Assembly (NCBI GenBank): GCA_907163375.1
Contig: CAJQUW010015636.1
Coordinates: 124,001 to 188,000 of the forward strand
Direction: 5' to 3'
DNA: 64,000 nt
From: Prostheceraeus crozeri
Lineage: Eukaryota; Platyhelminthes; Polycladida; Euryleptidae
Both the position numbers and the translations under genes were made by a program. The notes under the pieces were generated by a model. The model worked only from the letters and a program-made list of their open reading frames with translations. It was not told the origin of the DNA and searched no databases. Every line of letters begins with the position of its first letter. Within the stretch, counting starts at the first letter, position 1. This document shows positions 52,257 to 63,961 of the stretch, piece after piece.

Positions 52257-52478
52257 TTAGGCTTTCGTTCTATCAATGTCGACGTACACACGGTCATAGG
52301 CTGCAACGCTTCTCAACATTCTGGCATTTCTTAGGGCAGAGTATTTATCATCTCGGCTTTTCAACGTAACACGAACGGGGCGCATTGAGTTCAAGCCTAG
52401 TTTCCCTAGCCTCCTAACCTCAGCAATGGAGTCAGCAGGGCATTGCAATACACGGAGCACATCGGTACACATCTTTAT
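52257..52478 (-). pseudogene. LINE copy 4 ORF1: C-terminal part
   Basis: The minus strand reads KMCTDVLRVLQCPADSIAEV and RRLGKLGLNSMRPVRVTLKS, then YDRVYVDIDRTKA. This is the RRM and C-terminal domain of a LINE ORF1. The open frame upstream of 52,478 is transposon sequence, not ORF1. The N-terminal part of the same ORF1 is at 55,335-55,733. Confidence 0.7.
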
Positions 52479-52545
52479 CATCCCGAGAAAAAATAACCGA
52501 ACAAATTTATTAAGTCGACCCAGTAATTCAGACATCAAAGCCTGC

Positions 52546-53475
52546 TAAGTACCCAATAGGTTTATTCTGCATAAGTTGGTCTCCCATTAGGTTTATTCCA
52601 GTTTCGCTGGTTTTCCTATTAGGTTTGTTAGGTCTTATCTAGTATCCCATTAGGTTTATTCCAGTTTCGCTGGTTTTCCTATTAGGTTTGTTAGGTCTTA
52701 TCTAGTATCCCCACAGAATTAAATATTTTGTTTATCTGCTTCGGTTTGCTAGAAGTGTGATTAATACGAAATGGACGGCACATTGAGGAACCTATTAGGT
52801 GGGCAAAAAGGAATTCCTAATACCTTACAGAGATAGGAAAAAAAGTCTTGCGTCGCTTGCGGATTAATGTGAGTTCCAGCGAAGTGCTTCGATTGCCAAA
52901 ATTCCTTCAGATTCGAAGAATTCAGATCATTGCCCACAAGTTTTCTCCATAATGTTGACCCTTCCGATCATTATTAAAGAAAGTAGCAGGCGTACGAAAA
53001 TTAGTTCACTTGATGATTTCACATCCTCTCCTCGGCATTGCTCACTGTATAGTGCATACATTGAATCGAAGCCAGGCATCGATGTGTGTTTTGGTGTGTG
53101 CGAAGTGATATCACAGAACGCACGCATCTCTCACTGGCTCTGGTGTCCTTTGCTGACAGCTTATTGTTTGCCATTTCCAATAGCAAGCGATACACGAATT
53201 ATCCATTCGAGAAGGAGCAAGTTGTGTGATGTGATGTGCCATTTCGATATTAAGACTACATACAATTCTTCCTTTCTAGGAAACCGAAGCGCGCGCAGAT
53301 GAATCTAATTCTGTGAGTATCCCATTAGGTTTATTCCAGTTTCGCTGGTTTTCCCTACTAGGTTTGTTCGGTTTAATCCAGTTTCCTACTAATTTGGCTG
53401 TTTTATACGGATTCCCAATAGTATAGTACAGTTTCCCATTAGGTTTTGTCGGTAATGCCCTGCATCCCACTAGGC
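52546..53475 (+). repeat. 63-bp satellite of the pattern CCCATTAGGTTTATTCCAG, split by a MITE
   Basis: CCCATTAGG recurs at 52,583, 52,646 and 52,709 (period 63). The unit is itself a diverged dimer of about 31-32 bp (TTCC-ATTAGGTTT-TT). After the MITE, further diverged units continue to about 53,475. Short tandem units near transposon ends are common and may bind transposase. A related ATCCCAGTAGGTTATTTCGG lies near the other end at 55,265. Confidence 0.85.
52712..53315. mobile_element. 604-bp MITE with 8-bp target duplication (copy 2)
   Basis: It starts CACAGAATTAAATATT and ends ...CTAATTCTGTG, flanked by AGTATCCC at 52,704-52,711 and 53,316-53,323. It is inserted in the 63-bp satellite and inverted relative to the copy at 31,409. 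A reading frame (52,927-53,127 minus) shares PGFDSMYAL.YEQCRGEDVK-like sequence with copy 1 but shows no transposase motif. Confidence 0.92.
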
Positions 53476-53859
53476 TATGCATTTGTAGTCAAGCTTACCC
53501 AACACCTTACGCAGCCATTACAAAACAGCGATAATGTCAAAAAAACATCACTGTACCTTCTATAAATATTCAGATAAGATTACATCAATTTATATGAAAA
53601 GCCACACATCCAAACGAAAGGTGGAATTAAAAAATTAGATTTCTTTCCTAGGAGAGTTCCCGAACACCAAGGGCACTATAACAATAAAATAACGAGATAG
53701 CAATAAATTGATTTCTCGAAAAGATACGATCTCGTTGCGATACAAAACAGAAGAAACATTTTAAACACGAGTCAATATATTGGCTAGTTTGAGGTTTAAA
53801 TTTGATGAATCGTTCCAAAAATTACGCGTTTACCACTTTTACCACTTTCGAAGTTGCAT

Positions 53860-55080
53860 CAAATGTTGAAATAAATTGCTTCAAAAATTTCAAGCAAAAA
53901 ACAGCAAACATGAGAAACAAAAATTATAGTAGTCAACCTTTCAGGAAATTGCTCATGTTCATAATTGTTGATCACTTTAACACCAAAATATGAATCTTTT
54001 TCCTTCATGATAATAGCGTGATGGGAAAATTCAATAGGCGAAATCTCGCGGATTCCTCCCTTCTTCAAGATAAAATGCGGACAGTTATTTGACAATTAGT
54101 CATAATATGATGACGCAAATTCAAATTACTTGACAATGAAAAATTGGGAACATGTCATCACATACTCTGCACTGCACAATGAATGTTTCACGGTTTATTA
54201 CATTCAAAGCTTTTATCTTCGAAAATTTACGAAGATCATTCAAAAAACGTAGCATGACTCACATTTCAAAAATTTATTGTAGTTACTGGTATGAAACACA
54301 AGATCACCCACTTTAAATCTTTTGAATGGTGGCGATTTTCAGATTGCATGCGGAACTGTTTCACAATATTTGGACGATGAAACACTAATTTGGAAGTTCA
54401 AATAGCGATTAGTTTTCGAATGACATTGCTGAGACATTAGGGACCAAATCGACGGACTTGCTCGGGAAGGTCGGATAGACATTGTAGGGTCACAATTCTC
54501 ACGGAATCACCTAATAGACTCACCAGATAAGATTGAAGTTTCTTTATGTAAAATTCAGTGTCAATGATATCGCACTCATTTTCAGACCGTAATAAATAGG
54601 CTACATAGACGTCGAGAGAATTGACAATAAACGAAAAATATATCGTTAGATTGTTCTTGGGACAACCGCAAGCAATACATAAAAACTAAGGGCGCGTATT
54701 ATAATACTCGATGCTCTTGCGCTTTCCACAACGCAAATTCAGTCAAGATATTTCGGTGTTTCTTCTAAAATAATGAGAAACTACCACTTTTTCGAAGGTT
54801 GAAGACAAAACCAAGCAATCCACAGGCTCGTTCTTGAGAATAATTGAAAGTAATGCCTTGTTCACACCGAGATAGAAAAGGTGCATGGGATCAACACCAC
54901 TAGGCTAGGCAGCTTCAATATTTCAGAAACTTTAGTAGGCCCTTTTACTCCAAATGCCGGAGAATTCGTAGAAACAACCTGATATAAATGCTGCTGGTAC
55001 ATCTCAGTTGTTCTTGTCGATAAGTCTCCGCTACATTGAATATAACTTTTCTGAATTAATAATTGTAATCACCCATCACA
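53860..55080 (-). pseudogene. Transposase relic related to DUF4218-type proteins
   Basis: Minus-strand translation in changing frames gives EMYQQHLYQVVSTNSPAFGV then KGPTKVSEILKL, MHLFYLGVNKALLSIILKNE, LPEQVRRFGPL followed by SLSAMSFEN, and at the C-terminus CPHFILKKGGIREISPIEFS. The sequence GVKGP..., D.MH...LGV.K.LL, ...GP.W.LSAF.FE is a pattern of animal DDE transposases with a DUF4218-like region. At least five frameshifts or stops are present. The N-terminal part is not found. Confidence 0.5.
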
Positions 55081-55334
55081 AAGCAGGAAGGACATCCATA
55101 CCTGAAAAGTTGATAATATAGCATTAAATAGCAAAGTTAACTGACCATTATAGGTCAGGAGCAGTGCTCTGACATAAAACAGGCCCAAAGATGGGGACCG
55201 GGAGTACAAATTCGGTAGTACAATACTATTTCTTGACTTCATAAGTTTGTGTGGTATTGTTAAGGATCCCAGTAGGTTATTTCGGTATTATTTGATCTCT
55301 TATTAAGTTTGTCAAGTTTTTTTTTCTCGGGATG

Positions 55335-55733
55335 TTGCTTTCGGCGTTCAAGATCCCCACTATCCGCTTCGACGATGCCAGAGATGATAATGTTCCTTTC
55401 TCTACGTTCACGGTCACGTAATTCTTCAGCCATAGTGTCAATTGCAGGGACGGGTCCATTATTACTGTTCCTTAAGTCTTGGATTTCCCGTTGCAAGTTC
55501 AGTCATGTTTGCTTCAAGGATTCGATCTCGGACGTTAGCAAGGACATATTCTGAAGAAAAGGGTCAAGACGTTCTTTGAACTTAGTTTCCAAGAGCGTGG
55601 ACAGCTGACAGCACGAGTTAGCTTTGAGCTTTAAAAAGGCATCAAAGAGGTCATTTTTGCTAATAGACTTCTTTTTGAAAATTAGTTCATCGTTAGTCAT
55701 GGACAGAATGTCGACAGTAGGAGTGTTAGGCAT
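55335..55733 (-). pseudogene. LINE copy 4 ORF1: N-terminal part
   Basis: It starts MPNTPTVDILSMTNDELIFK and continues LFDAFLKLKANSCCQLSTLL, then a coiled coil (LDPFLQNMSLLTSEIESLKQ) and, in a shifted frame, RERRERNIIISGIVEADSGD. The NIIISGI strand opens the RRM-like domain. A frameshift lies near 55,500. It ends at the 55,334 transposon end. Confidence 0.75.
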
Positions 55734-55789
55734 GGTGTAGGTTAGTAACACGTGGAGAAGACAAACCAAAAACTAGTTGAGTGAGGAGG

Positions 55790-55864
55790 GGATCGAACCC
55801 TAGTACCTGTTCTCGACGGTTAGCCAACAAGACAGTTGGGCCACCGGGTCACTCGCGAGATGAG
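55790..55864 (-). other. tRNA-like polymerase III promoter upstream of LINE copy 4
   Basis: The minus strand reads TGGCCCAACTG (box A) and GGTTCGATCCC (box B), nearly identical to 42,567-42,645. It lies about 55 bp before the ORF1 start. A tRNA-like promoter at a LINE's 5' end would let polymerase III or internal initiation drive it. Confidence 0.6.
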
Positions 55865-56377
55865 TCGCACTGCAATAACTTATTGGGAGAATAGTGCAGA
55901 CGATCGAGGTCATGGCCGACTTCCCGATAATTTAGTGACGTCGGCAACACACTTACAAGATGGAGTGAGAATAGTTATGTAAACTTGATCGGACGCTAGT
56001 GTCTTGTTCTACATATCAAATAATGCGCAAAATATAAATATGGCATAAAGAAACAAAGATTTTTGAATAACTTCACACACAAGAAGGTGATAAACAAAAT
56101 CCTATATTTCTAAGCAGACATGCGAAACAGGAGTAAGAAGCTCATTTCATACTAAAAAAACGAAAATCCATCCTTTAGCAAAGTTATCACATACTTTAGG
56201 TTATCGTCACAGAAAGTTCCGAACCAATCGGTTTTATTTTAGCAAAACGTGCACAATGATGGTCACAAGATCTCGAATGACATCAGAAGCCGCAAAGATT
56301 TCATGACTGTGTTTCTCATGACAAATCTTCTCCCTAAATCTTGTGTTGATATTTCATTATCTAAAGTATGCTTGAAG

Positions 56378-57139
56378 CAGGGATGCGGAGTCCTATCATT
56401 TTGATACGACTCCGACTCCGGGGGTTGATAGGACTTCGGCTTTTGATACGACTCCGACTCCGGGTGGCCAGTATATATATATAGCTTAGTTTTTTTAAAA
56501 TAAACTGACAACCTTCATCATAGATCACTATAGGCTTACCTGAACCTATCTTTAGTGATCATTGCTGTATCAATTATCAATCAATTTCGATGAAAGTTTA
56601 TCAAATGTCGCTTTAAGTTGGATGCATACGATTGGGCTCCTCCCATCTTCTTGATGTGTGCTTCACACGGTTTTTCTCCAGTCTCCACCACGTAGGAAAT
56701 CCCCATCCTTCTCCAAAAAATATGAGCACACTTTCGATTTTTATATGCGCTTTGGAGGAGCCATCACACAAGATTAACGTGAGGGTAGGAGGTAATGTTC
56801 TCAGACAAACTAGTATTTCATTTTTGTCTCTGATGTGACATTTGGTGCGTAGGTGTGATCGAGGCTAGGAAGGCTTGTCTTCTCTACTAAATCACTGAGT
56901 GAAAAGACAATCCTTTTTTCACTATCACGGTTCATTCCCTCAACTATTACAAGCTTTGCATGCAGCAGTGTCTCTGTACTTTTGTTTGACGGAGAAAGTT
57001 GACATCAAGACAATGACAGTTATGCACGAGGATAAATAATTTGTTTGTATTATATTTCGAGTCTTATAGGCCGGAGTCCTATCATTTGATAGGACTCCGA
57101 CTCCAGCATAAATGATAGGACTCCGACTCCGCATCCCTG
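56378..57139 (-). mobile_element. Short hAT copy with BED-finger fragment, 8-bp TSD
   Basis: The ends CAGGGATGCGGAGTCC (56,378) and ...GGACTCCGACTCCGCATCCCTG-type complement (57,139) are inverted. The flanks are GCTTGAAG (56,370-56,377) and GTTTGAAG (57,140-57,147), an 8-bp duplication with one difference. It carries the BED-finger fragment on the minus strand (about 56,540-56,790), in the same arrangement as in the element at 36,058. It is a deletion derivative of the same family. Confidence 0.85.
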
Positions 57140-57147
57140 GTTTGAAG

Positions 57148-58803
57148 AGAGCACTAATCACTCACATCGTCCTTTACAGTTTACACCGCCTACGTGAGGT
57201 TGTCCTGTCTTGAATGAAAGGAAGTAACATGTTAAGGAAGATCAATAACCACTCTCAGTGCGAGCTGAGACTGATTTTAGAGGTCAATCTAACCTATCAC
57301 ACAATCCACAACCATAATTATACAGTTTTACTGATTGTGTTTGACGTAGAAGGAAAATTCAGAATTGGAAAGTTGTCTGATACACTCTTCTTGGCATGTG
57401 AGTTGTCCCGGGACGAAAAGAATTACTTTTGTCAAAAATAAGGCTGAAAAGTCCTTGGGGTGCCCATATTAGTCCCGCCTCCCCTAGCTGGATTAGCCTA
57501 GTGTTATGGTTTGTTGTATACACATGCAAAGCACCTAGACAGCAAGCCCCGCATCGCAGTTTAGAGACGAAAATCTCCTCTCGAATTTAGTGATGCCTAA
57601 TAACATTTGCCTCGCTTTGTGTCAGTTTGGGATGCATGTCAAATTCATGTAGTCTAATTACTTGATCCATAGAAATCCGACACTCTATAATCCTAGAGAA
57701 CAGACACAAACATTGAAACATCGCTACGTCTCAGGCAAATAGTTTGGGTGTCACAAAGCACATTTAAGGCTGCGTTTACACGTGCAACGTGATTGCTGAC
57801 ACTTTTCGATCCATGATGAGTCAGAAAAGAGTGGACAAACAATTGAAGCAAATGGATGCCTTCAATAATCGTCCTCCGTGCGTCACCAGACAATAGCAAT
57901 CTAGCGAATGGTGATAAAGAGAAATGCATTGATTTATCAGCTTATCATCCTCTGAGTGTCAACTAAAGTTCAGCTGTGTTGAACTTTATCTGCCACTTTC
58001 TACTGACCTATTACTAGCCCATTTCAATAAATATATAATGAGGGGAAAGACTATACTCCATGGATATCTCTCAATAGAAAATTATGTAATGAGGGAGGGG
58101 GATAAATAAAGAAATATTCGATAGTCACATGCTCAGCTTTTCACTGAATTGAAAGTCGAGTAATATCGTGATCGATGTATTCCGTATTTAAAAGCAGAAT
58201 TCGTATTCTAGTAATCGTAAATATCTATATTTAGTACAGAAAGGCAGGATATGATAGGCGGTGGAAGACTAAATCAGCAGATATAAGACAAAAATTCAAT
58301 ATATCCTGTCGATGTACAGAAACCGTGCATATAAAAAGATAGCGGGAGTATCAAGAGCACCATGAAAATATCGATTACAATACAAAGTTTTCCAAATTAA
58401 CAACAATGATCAAAATGTTTCAGAACAACGTCGCGATTAAAAAAATCAAGGAAAAATCATGATAGGTGAGCACTGAAGATCGGAAAATGATGAGTCAAAA
58501 ACTCTTCATTAGTTAAAAGATATACTAAAGCCGAAAATGTCTGTTAGTGAGATTGACTTATGCACTCGCCAGATTCACAGCATGTGATACCTTTGACATG
58601 TCTAATATTAGACAAGAAGTTATATGGAGTGTAAAAAAGAAAACTTCGCATCATAGACACAAAAGTTTGTGTCATCAGCATGTTTGAGGATTCAATACAG
58701 CTTCCAAAAAATTGTGACAACAAAAGATTTGTTAGAAGAATTTCATCAGAAATCTAAAGCGATTGAAAAAGGATCATCGCATCTGATTAAGGTACAATAT
58801 CTA
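57148..58803. other. Intergenic or 3' untranslated region, no other gene seen
   Basis: The part next to 58,804 may be the 3' untranslated region of the myotubularin-like gene, but I could not place a polyadenylation site with confidence. Frames at 57,214 and 57,693 have no known motifs. Confidence 0.35.
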
Positions 58804-59409
58804 TTAAATTGTTAATTCCCGTTCACGGATGTATGCATGACTGTCTGTTTCCGGAAGTAACTCGACTCTATCACTGTCTACCGACCTCATTCCCATCTGA
58901 CGTATCGTGCGTCGATTAGCAGCTACAAACAATGAGAGTCGACGCATAAATGACATTTGTGATCTTTCCCGTGATGTCATGATCCATCGAGTGTAATAAT
59001 CTGCCCAAAAAGCGAGGTCGGCCACTTCCGTCCTTGGTAGAAGGACTGGTGACTCCGAAGGAGATAAGGGACGATACAGGACGTTGGACCATCTCCCGTC
59101 TTGTCCTGTTGATTTGAGGTAGACCCATAAGGACGGTGTTTGTTCTCTGACATCTGCTTCTCGTCTCTCGCGTTCACAATTGAATAGGAAGGTACCAAAG
59201 CGACAAGAATAAACAGCGTCAAGAATTTCAATTAGATATGCAGAGTTAAATTCGAATGCGTGTGGATACTGACGCATCAATTGCCACAAAGCGTCCATAA
59301 ACTGATGGAAAATAGGACTGGCTTCTTCATCTCCCTGTCCCATTGGACCTTGAGAAGTACGGTCCTGGAATTTGTGTCCAAGCGCTAACCACTCTTTTTC
59401 AATCAGCAC
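58804..59409 (-). CDS. Myotubularin-related phosphatase, last coding exon
   Basis: After a TTTTCTCTTACAG acceptor at 59,410, the exon encodes 201 residues beginning VLIEKEWLALGHKFQDR. It continues FHQFMDALWQLMRQYPHAFE, FNSAYLIEILDAVYSCRFGT, FLFNCERERREADVREQTPS and LWVYLKS. This is the C-terminal part of the myotubularin phosphatase domain, just after the CSDGWDRT active site, closest in style to the MTM1/MTMR2 group. These enzymes dephosphorylate PI(3)P and PI(3,5)P2 on endosomes. The exon ends in a stop after a charged tail. The active-site exon is not seen within the next 4 kb upstream, so it lies further off or beyond the window. Confidence 0.9.
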   Translation of the reverse strand: MLIEKEWLALGHKFQDRTSQGPMGQGDEEASPIFHQFMDALWQLMRQYPHAFEFNSAYLIEILDAVYSCRFGTFLFNCERERREADVREQTPSLWVYLKSTGQDGRWSNVLYRPLSPSESPVLLPRTEVADLAFWADYYTRWIMTSRERSQMSFMRRLSLFVAANRRTIRQMGMRSVDSDRVELLPETDSHAYIRERELTI

Positions 59410-60371
59410 CTGTAAGAGAAAAGTAGGTTGTGCTATTAGATTTGAAAAAAAGTATAAAAAGTAGTATAAAATGAGAAATGATCCACAAAGCCTTTTCATC
59501 AACTTAAACAAAATCACCACATTATAAACAGCAAAACCTAGTAATAAATCTAGAATGGATGGCGTGGTTGAATGCAACATCATAAATAAACAGGAATTCT
59601 TAAATAATGCTCAGCTGTTTGAAGAAGCTTGATTCAAACTTTTGAGTTGCACACCTCCGAACAGGGTTGACGATATGTTCTCACAAGCACTTTGCTGTTT
59701 CTTCCGCACTATCATTATTGATAACATGAGAAACTCTTATGACTTGCATATGCAAATTGGTAATAGGCCTATTCCTGTTATGACAGAGCCATTCCAAAGT
59801 TCAAGTGTGCTAAACATGCACTCGAGACAGGAAGTGGAGAAATCCATCGAATAACAATTGTCAGTGACAAGGTTGGCACTATTACTTACTATTATTCATC
59901 ATTGTTGCTTCTGAGGAGGCCATTTGTGAACCTATCGTAGCTCAGGATATCGCCAACGATTCCTGTCCACAGCTTTTCTCACATACATAACAAACATCAG
60001 AACAATATTTCCACTATTTTGTTAATTCAATAATCAATACTCTGTTGCACACTCCTCCTGATATACACGAATCACAGAAACTCTCTCGGATATGAGCGAG
60101 TTGGCAAACTGATCGCCTAGGGCGAGATTGGGTGTATTAATCGTGGAAATTAAAAGATTTCTACATAATCGACTTTTGGCACTTTTGATATTCCGACTGT
60201 AACAAATTTATACAAATTGCTATAGTGCAATTGCACCAATATTCTCACATATAGTACAACACTAAGTAATATCATAAGTGAATTAATTTGAAATATAGAC
60301 AATAGAGATTAGAACAAACTTTATTTTTACAAAATCTTGTAAAATACCATTTTCGGTTGAAAAGTGGGAGG
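59410..60371. other. Intron or intergenic, no gene seen
   Basis: Probably intron of the myotubularin-like gene. No further exon of that gene was recognised here. Confidence 0.35.
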
Positions 60372-60640
60372 ATGGCTCAGTTGGTTAAGGTCAGTACTTC
60401 ATTACGGAAGTGCAGAAAGTCTGTGGTTCGAGTGTGTCCGTCTAGGAGTCGGGACCACCGCTCTCACTAGAGGTTAGAAAACTGAACCAGGTGACAGTTG
60501 CGAAAGTTAAAGGTTGCCCTACCCTAAACTTAACAGTCAGGGACGAAGGACCCATCTTCACTCGTTCTTTCAAAGACCAATTCCAAATATCGGTTCATGT
60601 TCAAAATTAAATGACGAGTTTGCTTGGAATGTCGTTAATA
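60372..60640 (+). mobile_element. tRNA-derived SINE
   Basis: GATGGCTCAGTTGGTTAAG is a good box A region, and TCTGTGGTTCGAGTGTGTC contains box B-like GGTTCGAGT about 50 bp later. The tRNA-unrelated body follows (ACCAGGTGACAGTTGCG, CTTAACAGTCAGGGACGAAGG). It has no coding capacity and differs from the SINE at 27,066. Confidence 0.7.
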
Positions 60641-62870
60641 GATTAATCAAAAAGCGAAAACCAATTGAGTTTGACATTTTGTCATTTCTTTGATGGTACT
60701 GACATACGCTTGTAACTCTGCGATCAAGACGTGTGTGAAGTTAGCGGAACCACCCATCGGAACTATTATTTATTACACTGAAGAAAGAACTTCTACTCCA
60801 ATTTCAGTCTCCTGATCACGAATCTGGACTCAGATTCCACAATTTCGCAGTCACATTTGAAAAATTTAGGTTTACAGATAAAAGTGGTTCCGCTGTGAAT
60901 CGAATTAAGACACGACACGGTCAAAAAATTCGAAGGATCCAGGAAACGGAAGATGCCAAAGTTAAATAATTACCCTAGTGGAGAATCCTGTAAATAATTA
61001 GGTAATTATAAGTCATGAACGAATGAATATAAATTAATACTAACAACATAGAGTAACCTACTCTAGTATAGATCAGGTACTGAAATACGTATAAAGGCAA
61101 GTCTACTCAACTGAAGACGGTAAGGGAAATAAATTGATACTTATAAACAATTTTATTTTTATCATATAAGAACTGAAATAAGAGTTCGTCATGGACCTGA
61201 CGAGAAGCTAACTAAAAATAACAAAAGGTGAAAATTAGAAACCTAAAAAACCAAAATTAAGTTTGCTATGTATGAAGTCATCAGGGAGGAACCATGTGGC
61301 TGCATGAAGCAAGGTTTCGGGCCCCAACCTCCAACCTATACCACATGGCGTGGCCAGGCCAACCATATCGAATGCATGAGATGGAAGGTCTCTCCAAGCA
61401 TGAGGGAACATAGCAGAACCTAACCGAAAATAAAATTTTGGAATTTTTGAGGACAAAAGGAAGCAAATGAATCTGGAGGAGGTTTTTTTAGTCCAACATG
61501 CCAATGATGGAGGGCATCAACACCGCTTACAATGACTCGAAATACAGGCACTATGAAGTGAATTTTTCACAAAGAATTTTTTATATTTTTTCAGAGAAGG
61601 GCCATGCCTTTTTGCCAACTCCACGTGCGAGGTGAAGAAAGTCAAAGAGTCGCAATTTTCACACGTTTAATTGTTCATTGTCATAAATTTTAGCAATAAA
61701 CGACTTATGACTGCACACACACACACTCAAGACTTGAATGATTGAATCGCTCAATGGAGCGCAGCTAAAATTCACCATTCTCCAACAATAGGTGCCATCA
61801 TTATTACTCACAGGGTGTCAACTCGAAATAATCCAGAAAATATAGGAATATAGGATCGGAGAAACAAAAAATATAGGATAAATATAGGATCAAATTTCAG
61901 TACACAATATTATAAAATAGCCAAATTTTTCTTGTTTTTGATTTCGCATTATGTAAAATATCCTACGTATTTCACCTCAAATTCAATTTAACAAGTCAAT
62001 GATCATAAATTGTAGAGTATTTCATCAAGTTGTCAAGACTAAATCGGTTACCATCTCAAGAAAATAACACACATTGTACACAAATGTTTTATTTTTTTTT
62101 GATGGCCTCCACCATACCCCTCACAGCCATCCCGTTCCTCCACAAACATATTTTTCATACAATTAGTTAACAAATAAATGTAAAAACAATTTCAACAATG
62201 GAACGATAAAAAAATCTTTACAAAATGTCACAACTAACAAATCTTGAATAAAAATTTCGAATGGTGTGACCACATAACTACGAGTATATAACAAATATGG
62301 TGACCACAGGATACTCTCCTCAGCTAAAAAATTATTATAAAAACGATTACATGCAAAATTGAAGTTTTCAAAATGTAGGACATCCCCAGGTAGTTAAACC
62401 AATACCAAAATTGAGAAAAATAGTCATAGAAAGTCAAGAAAGTCACTATAAAATACACTTTATCAAAAGAAAATGTTATTTCACTAATCTGTGTTTCAAA
62501 CAATCAAATCCATTATTCAGCATTACCGGTTTTGAGGTTTTTGACCGATTCCAGCAGACTGAGATTCTTATCGAAGAGTTTGCGCTTTTTGTTAGTTAAG
62601 CTTCTCTGCTTATGTCTCACTTCCTAGAGAATAGTAGTCAATTCTCTTGTTTTTTGAGTTCCAGTGTCTATCATCAAGTGTGCAGTTGTCGCATAGTGTA
62701 GATTTCCATTCTTCAATGCATCTCTCAATTTATTGTTTCCATCACTCAAAAGTTCATGTGCCGCTGCAAGCGCATCATTCGTTTTCTTTTCTTTAAAAGA
62801 AGTTTTTCTTCTTTTTCCTGGAGGCTTGATTGTTTTTCTTTCAATTGTTGCCGCTCTTTCTCAATTACCT
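60641..62870. other. No gene seen; short ATATAGGAT repeats near 61,840
   Basis: AT-rich. ATATAGGA words recur four times at about 61,836-61,892. The frame at 61,235-61,504 is open for 89 codons but matches no family I know. A short CA run lies near 61,717. Confidence 0.35.
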
Positions 62871-63961
62871 CTATCTCAGCTTTCTGTTTTTGTTTTTTTT
62901 TTGCTTCTCTTCTTCTTCTCTCTTGCGATCAGCTTCCAGCCTCATGACGTATTCCGAATGAGCTCCTCTTGCGGCGTTGATTATTTTCTTTGTCAAGGGC
63001 AATTTTTCTGGTCGATTCAATTCAGGGTCACAAAACTGTACCACGTCTCTCGTTGCTCTGACACCGTTTATGACTGTCTCAATGAGGAGAGATCGCCCTG
63101 CGGTTACAAATGAATTATTTACAGATAATCCCCTTTCTACATCTGCATTTCCATGTGGAATAACCAAGGCAGTTTTGACTACATCAGTCAGACAAGGATA
63201 TTTGGGCTGACCATCGGACCGCTTTAACATAAAAATTTCTCGCCAGAAATGGTCCACGCGATTAATGGGTGAGAACAATTTCATGACATCACCCAAGCAT
63301 AATACTTTCCATTCATCCTTGACTGTCACGATGTTTGAGTCAGACAAGTGAAATTTTCGAGCCACGTGAGCGACATCTTCAACATTAAAATTCTGTTGTC
63401 GAGGGGAAGCCTGGTTTTCGGATATGATGCTATTGCACAAAAACAATCCCGCATACCGAGCAATGACTTGGCTTGCTGGGCCATTGCTAGCTTTACTAGA
63501 GCTTTTCTGGCGGGTTCTCCGATTGAAATATCATCATCAGAAAGTTGGTGAGACCTAGAAAGATCGACAGAAGCTAAATCAACTCCATCTTTTCCATTCA
63601 GCTTTTCAGGTTTGATGAATCGAAGTAACAAAGTTTTCAGAAGTGCGCACATATCATCATATAATCGATGAACCATTGGCTCTTTTGACTGAAAACATCT
63701 CAAAAATTCTTCGAAGATCTTCAAAGTACAATCCAAAAAGTGCAACTGAACACGTGTTGCCTGCTTCAGTGGTCCAAGGGCCGTAGCTGTTCTTCTAAAG
63801 GCAATACTCTTCGGAGTGCTTTTCGAATCTTTCTGCAATGAATCAATGAATTGACATATTCCAGTCCATTGATCGAGGATCCGTCGAATACTTGGACCGA
63901 TTGACAACCAGCGTGTGTTAGTATGTTGATGGAACATCAGTAGTAAGCAAGTGACAAACAC
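62871..63961 (-). pseudogene. hAT-like transposase relic, C-terminal two-thirds
   Basis: The frame 63,326-63,961 contains NTRWLSIGPSIRRILDQWTG, a typical hAT core line, then helical sequence. The frame 62,871-63,446 contains KYPCLTDVVKTALVIPHGNA then DVERGLSVNN, the C-terminal dimerisation motif, and a charged K/E-rich tail. A frameshift lies in the 63,330-63,440 overlap. The N-terminal part is missing because the sequence breaks into the C-rich hairpin at about 63,962. Confidence 0.65.

Larger units (their letters stand above)
52479..55334 (-). mobile_element. DNA transposon with about 37-bp TIRs and DUF4218-like transposase relic
   Basis: The ends CATCCCGAGAAAAAATAAC (52,479) and, complementary, CATCCCGAGAAAAAAAAAC (55,334) match over about 31 of 37 bases. 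They interrupt LINE ORF1 cleanly. Target duplication is not certain; a 2-bp AT is possible. Inside the left end lies a 63-bp satellite and a MITE. The minus strand at 53,860-55,080 has a decayed transposase. Superfamily is uncertain (CMC/EnSpm-like is one option). Confidence 0.7.
46168..55780 (-). mobile_element. CR1-like LINE interrupted by two DNA transposons (copy 4)
   Basis: Reading from high to low coordinates on the minus strand: ORF1 start (55,733), insertion of a 2.9-kb transposon at 55,334-52,479, ORF1 C-terminus (52,478-52,257), endonuclease (52,138-51,328), insertion of a hAT (51,319-48,090), then linker and reverse transcriptase (48,081-46,319) and 3' end near 46,168. About 3.5 kb of LINE remains in four pieces. 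Upstream of ORF1 is a tRNA-like sequence. It belongs to a group diverged from copies 1-3. Confidence 0.85.

Noticed and set aside
52484-55340. The inverted CATCCCGAG similarity as part of LINE ORF1 coding sequence
   Set aside because: Both copies face outward at the break in ORF1, so they are the ends of an inserted transposon; ORF1-like readings across them are accidental.
61235-61504. An 89-codon frame
   Set aside because: No domain, splice sites or homologous copy in the window to support it.
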